Source of the DNA: Deltaproteobacteria bacterium
GTDB taxonomy: Bacteria > Desulfobacterota > BSN033 > UBA1163
Assembly: GCA_016875155.1 (NCBI GenBank)
Contig: VGSD01000096.1
Location: forward strand, 1-8,532
Length of the DNA: 8,532 bases
Direction of reading: 5' to 3'
Position 1 is the first letter of the stretch, and the number at the start of each line of letters is the position of its first letter. The notes below the pieces were generated by a model, which had not been told where the DNA came from, searched no databases, and worked only from the letters and a program-made list of their open reading frames with translations. A program made the position numbers and the translations under genes. Shown in pieces: positions 6,733-8,532 of this stretch.

Positions 6733-6784
6733 GGGAGGCAGTCGTGTTGGGCGGATACGGGAAGCACACTTGCCTCCCTTTTTT
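6733..6784 (+). terminator. Intrinsic terminator of the 112-residue gene
   Basis: GGGAGGCA (6733-6740) pairs perfectly with TGCCTCCC (6771-6778), followed directly by six T (6779-6784). The 30-base loop can pair further at GTGT (6744-6747) with ACAC (6766-6769). It lies 30 bases after the stop codon at 6702 and about 5 bases from the inverted repeat that bounds the IS110-family element. Confidence 0.85.
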
Positions 6785-6789
6785 GCACC

Positions 6790-6804
6790 CATTAAAAGGC
6801 ACCT
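6790..6804 (+). repeat. Inverted repeat of the IS element, transposase 3' side
   Basis: CATTAAAAGGCACCT, identical to the reverse complement of 8386-8400. It begins 5 bases after the U-run of the neighbouring terminator. Confidence 0.85.
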
Positions 6805-7258
6805 TGTCAAGAGAAAAAGTTATCCTTTTACGAGGTAAGAGGTTTTTTTTAGCTACCTCGAATCGAGAAAGAGACATGTTATCTGGACAAGCCTCCGAGG
6901 TCTCCATCAGCACCATTGCCGCGTTTTCTACCGGTTTGGTTTTGAGTTTTCTTTACTGTACCATGCACCCATCAGGATCAAGGTTGTTCGGAAGAATTAA
7001 TCCGCCGGTGAGAAGGAGCAGGGCGCGGAAATCTCCAAAGGCTACTGAAATCCCTCCTGCTCATTCGAACCGGAAACCCCTGTCCGCTACTGCGGACCCA
7101 GAAAATCGTCGGTTCCAGGCCGTGTCCAAAAGGATTCAACATTTATGGTTGGGTACCAGCATCGCATGGCTCACGGCGTGGTCAGTAAAGATGCAAGATC
7201 TCGGATTCACAAGCGGGGTGGAACGGTTGACCAATCAACGTTCGTGGTTATTCCAGCA
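6805..7258 (-). ncRNA. Non-coding part of the IS element; candidate guide (bridge/seek) RNA region
   Basis: No convincing gene lies here. Both long open frames (plus 6744-7328, minus 6578-6916) cross terminators and resemble nothing I know. Visible structure includes CGAGGTA/TACCTCG (6831-6837 with 6854-6860), ACCGG/CCGGT (6930-6934 with 7005-7009) enclosing CGGA/TCCG (6989-7004), GAACCG/CGGTTC (7067-7072 with 7110-7115) enclosing GTCCGC/GCGGAC (7082-7097), and a bulged hairpin at 7222-7242. The 9-mer TGCACCCAT at 6964-6972 recurs at the element's edge (6784-6792). IS1111-type elements carry their guide RNA between the transposase gene and this end. The assignment rests on position and one short match; the RNA's ends are unknown. 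Confidence 0.4.
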
Positions 7259-7277
7259 TAAAAACGGGTTCCCCGTT
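7259..7277 (-). terminator. Possible terminator after the transposase gene
   Basis: On the minus strand AACGGG (7277-7272), loop GAA, CCCGTT (7268-7263), then a short T-run gives a 6-bp hairpin 15 bases after the transposase stop. The U-run is only five, partly inside the stem, so read-through into the non-coding part is likely. Confidence 0.4.
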
Positions 7278-7291
7278 CCAGCCCAATCCAA

Positions 7292-8311
7292 TTATCGGAA
7301 CATTTTGTCCTCCTTAAATACAACGTGATCTCTCATGATGAAGTAAGCGGCCCGGGCCAACTTGTGGGCCAGGGCACTATGAGCCACACAGGCATTGGTT
7401 TGGTTGAGTTTTCGGTTATAAAAGTTCCGACTGGGTTCGTGGGTTAGCCGGGCATGATCGGAGGCTTCGGAGAAAGCCCAGGATAAGTAGCGATTGCCAT
7501 TTTTGGTATTTCCTTTACCCTTGGTCTTTTCATTACTGGTCCAGCGGCTGGAGACCTTCCGACAATAGGAAGCATAATGGCCGACGTCTTTGAACCGTTC
7601 AATGGGTCCCGTTTCCAGAAGGATCGTCATTCCCAAGATGTCTCCTACCCCCGGAAGGGTGAGCAACTTGGAAAACGGTTCTTTCAAAACCGTTTTGCTT
7701 TGGACCACCTTCTCGATCCGTTGGATCTGACGGGTGAGGAAGTCAATGGTTTCTTTGCTGGCTTTGCCAGCCAGGGCAAGCTCTTCCTGATCCTTGAGAA
7801 GCCCGGCCGCCGGATCTTGGGTCAACTTCTTAAGATCATTGGAACGGATCTTGACACCGTAATTTCGCATCACGATGTTCTGCAAGCTCAAGAGCAGCGA
7901 AGTGCGAACTTGGACCAGATGGGCCCGCTTCCGTAAAAGATCCCGAAGGGGGCGATCCGCTTTGGGATAAATATAGCCTTCGGGCAGAATCTTCAAGGCC
8001 AGCATCTGGGCCAACCAGAAGGCATCATGCTTGTCGTCGGCATGCTTAAGTCCCGAGTATTTTTGAATCCCGCAAGGATTGGCTAAATGCACAGTGTATC
8101 CTTCCTCCATCAGAAAATCGGCCAGCCAATACCAATTGAGCGTCGATTCAATGACGATGCCCTTGAGCTCCTTCCGATAGGGAGCAAATGTGTTTCCAAT
8201 AAGCTTCGTATCATTGCCCAGCTTACGGTAGAATACTCTATTGTGCTGTTCATCGATAATGGCGACATGGCTGTTGTTTGAATGTAAGTCTATTGCGCTG
8301 TATAATTCCAT
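7292..8311 (-). CDS. IS110/IS1111-family transposase
   Basis: This recombinase moves the element, guided in this family by an RNA from the element's own non-coding DNA. It has 339 residues and is apparently intact. The N-terminal RuvC-like DEDD domain shows Asp8 (AIDLHSN), Glu55 (IVIESTLNWYW) and Asp93/Asp96 (KHADDKHDAFWLAQML). A helical middle follows. The C-terminal Tnp20 domain has LTLPGVGDILGMTILLE (217-233) and the block YASYCRKVSSRWTSNEKTKGKG, where Ser259 in WTSN is the likely catalytic serine, followed by TKNGNRYLSWAF (269-280). The start at 8311 follows AGGAGG with a 6-base spacer. The frame stays open to 8353, but that extension lies in a structured leader and lacks family similarity. 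The ribosome site is held in a stem, which should limit expression from outside transcripts. Confidence 0.93.
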   Translation of the reverse strand: MELYSAIDLHSNNSHVAIIDEQHNRVFYRKLGNDTKLIGNTFAPYRKELKGIVIESTLNWYWLADFLMEEGYTVHLANPCGIQKYSGLKHADDKHDAFWLAQMLALKILPEGYIYPKADRPLRDLLRKRAHLVQVRTSLLLSLQNIVMRNYGVKIRSNDLKKLTQDPAAGLLKDQEELALAGKASKETIDFLTRQIQRIEKVVQSKTVLKEPFSKLLTLPGVGDILGMTILLETGPIERFKDVGHYASYCRKVSSRWTSNEKTKGKGNTKNGNRYLSWAFSEASDHARLTHEPSRNFYNRKLNQTNACVAHSALAHKLARAAYFIMRDHVVFKEDKMFR

Positions 8312-8313
8312 CG

Positions 8314-8392
8314 GGCACCTCCTGGGTTTGGATTGGTCTCTTAACCCAAGCATACCAGATAGGTCTCTATCTGACTATGCTCCCGAGGTGCC
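8314..8392 (-). promoter_or_regulatory. Structured transposase leader that sequesters the ribosome-binding site
   Basis: On the minus strand GGCACCTC (8392-8385) pairs perfectly with GAGGTGCC (8321-8314), which contains the ribosome-binding site of the transposase. Enclosed are a 13-bp hairpin (AGCATA plus CTATCTG-type stem, 8349-8362 with 8367-8381, small internal loop) and a 6-bp hairpin TGGGTT/AACCCA (8343-8348 with 8323-8328). The result is a three-way junction. Each hairpin carries the motif AGAGACC (8341-8335 and 8368-8362). A -10-like GATAAT at 8406-8401 would place an RNA start at the base of the first stem; no -35 is present in this insertion. Hiding the site from read-through transcripts is a known IS strategy. 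It might instead be part of a guide RNA. Confidence 0.65.
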
Positions 8393-8400
8393 TTTTAATG
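8386..8400 (-). repeat. Inverted repeat of the IS element, transposase 5' side
   Basis: Reverse complement reads CATTAAAAGGCACCT, the exact partner of 6790-6804. Its inner half is the 5' arm of the leader stem. Confidence 0.85.
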
Positions 8401-8532
8401 ATTATCAATGTAAGTGATGCCCGTTCGGCTGTGGGTGGTTTTTCCTTTCCGGTACATAAGGAGATCGGCTTGGCAGTAGACGTTTTTCCCCTTCACGGTA
8501 TAAGAAGGCGTTGTAGATTCGCCTCGAGGGTT
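8395..8532 (-). CDS. C-terminal end of an unrecognised protein, probably altered by the IS insertion
   Basis: From the window edge a minus-strand frame is open for 45 codons (NPRGESTTPSYTVKGKNVYC, then QADLLMYRKGKTTHSRTGI and TYIDNH) to TAA at 8397-8395. I do not recognise it. Its last codons and stop lie inside the element's inverted repeat, so the original C-terminus has probably been replaced at insertion. A plus-strand frame beginning at ATG 8398, with GAGGTG before it, is also open to the window edge. I prefer the minus frame because its composition looks more protein-like, but this is a weak choice. Confidence 0.4.
   Translation of the reverse strand, partial: NPRGESTTPSYTVKGKNVYCQADLLMYRKGKTTHSRTGITYIDNH

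Larger units (their letters stand above)
6790..8400 (-). mobile_element. IS110-family (IS1111-like) insertion sequence, about 1.6 kb
   Basis: The 15-mer CATTAAAAGGCACCT at 6790-6804 recurs as an exact inverse at 8386-8400, and the match stops at both edges. Between them are one complete IS110-type transposase gene on the minus strand and non-coding DNA: about 74 bp on its 5' side and 487 bp on its 3' side. IS110-family elements proper lack such repeats. The IS1111 branch has sub-terminal inverted repeats and its guide RNA in the 3' non-coding part, so this element fits IS1111 better. The true ends probably lie a few bases outside the repeats and cannot be fixed without an empty site. No target duplication is expected or seen. 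Confidence 0.78.

Noticed and set aside
6578..6916. A 112-codon minus-strand open frame
   Set aside because: It overlaps the better supported plus-strand gene, crosses its terminator and the IS boundary, and has no family similarity.
7060..7100. tRNA-like GGTTCGAAT on the minus strand near a hairpin
   Set aside because: The bases flanking it do not form a T-arm stem, and no acceptor, D or anticodon arms fit around it.
6744..7328. A 194-codon plus-strand open frame starting with GTG
   Set aside because: It starts inside the loop of the terminator at 6733-6784, runs across the IS inverted repeat and the transposase 3' end, has no ribosome site and resembles no known protein.
8312..8353. Upstream extension of the transposase to an ATG at 8353
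   Set aside because: It lies inside the structured leader. The ATG at 8311 has an AGGAGG at good spacing and gives the family's usual N-terminus.
8398..8532. Plus-strand open frame from ATG 8398 to the window edge
   Set aside because: It is preceded by GAGGTG, but that is part of the leader stem, and the predicted peptide looks less protein-like than the minus frame. It is not excluded with certainty.

Overview
The window (about 48-50% G+C by eye) looks like the chromosome of an uncultured bacterium. Several families of short intergenic repeats and deltaproteobacterial-looking proteins suggest Desulfobacterota or a relative. That is an impression from style, not a placement.

Layout. Positions 1-99 (+) hold the last 32 codons of an ISL3-type transposase. 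On the minus strand, read from high to low coordinates, come an antibiotic-biosynthesis-monooxygenase (ABM) domain protein (5785-6072), carA (4254-5435), carB (908-4210) and dcd (193-705). carA and carB encode the two subunits of carbamoyl-phosphate synthase, which makes the precursor of pyrimidines and arginine. dcd acts later in the pathway, deaminating dCTP towards dUTP and dTMP. carA has its own apparent control region: a promoter with a perfect TTGACA, two overlapping micro-ORFs, a strong intrinsic terminator that the second micro-ORF runs into, and then a REPIN-like double hairpin just before the start codon. This has the layout of a transcription attenuator.

On the plus strand, 6298-6784 is a compact unit: promoter, a 112-residue Lys/Glu-rich protein of unknown function, and an intrinsic terminator. 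Just beyond it, a perfect 15-bp inverted repeat (6790-6804 and 8386-8400) bounds a 1611-bp IS110-family element. It carries a complete 339-residue transposase (7292-8311, minus), a structured leader that hides the transposase ribosome-binding site, and 487 bp of non-coding DNA 3' of the transposase. Inverted repeats plus a long 3' non-coding part fit the IS1111 branch, whose guide (bridge/seek) RNA lies in that part. Beyond the element, the end of an unrecognised minus-strand reading frame runs off the window.

The intergenic DNA is rich in repeats. A TCCGCAN heptamer array lies at 161-188, hexamer-based inverted repeats at 733-902, and a GC-rich palindrome is fused in frame to the carA 3' end (4250-4298). 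The REPIN-like element is at 5460-5516, GATTAC-type repeats at 5686-5773, and an 8-bp-period inverted array at 6141-6220. The most interesting parts are the IS110/IS1111 element with its possible guide RNA and the carA leader.
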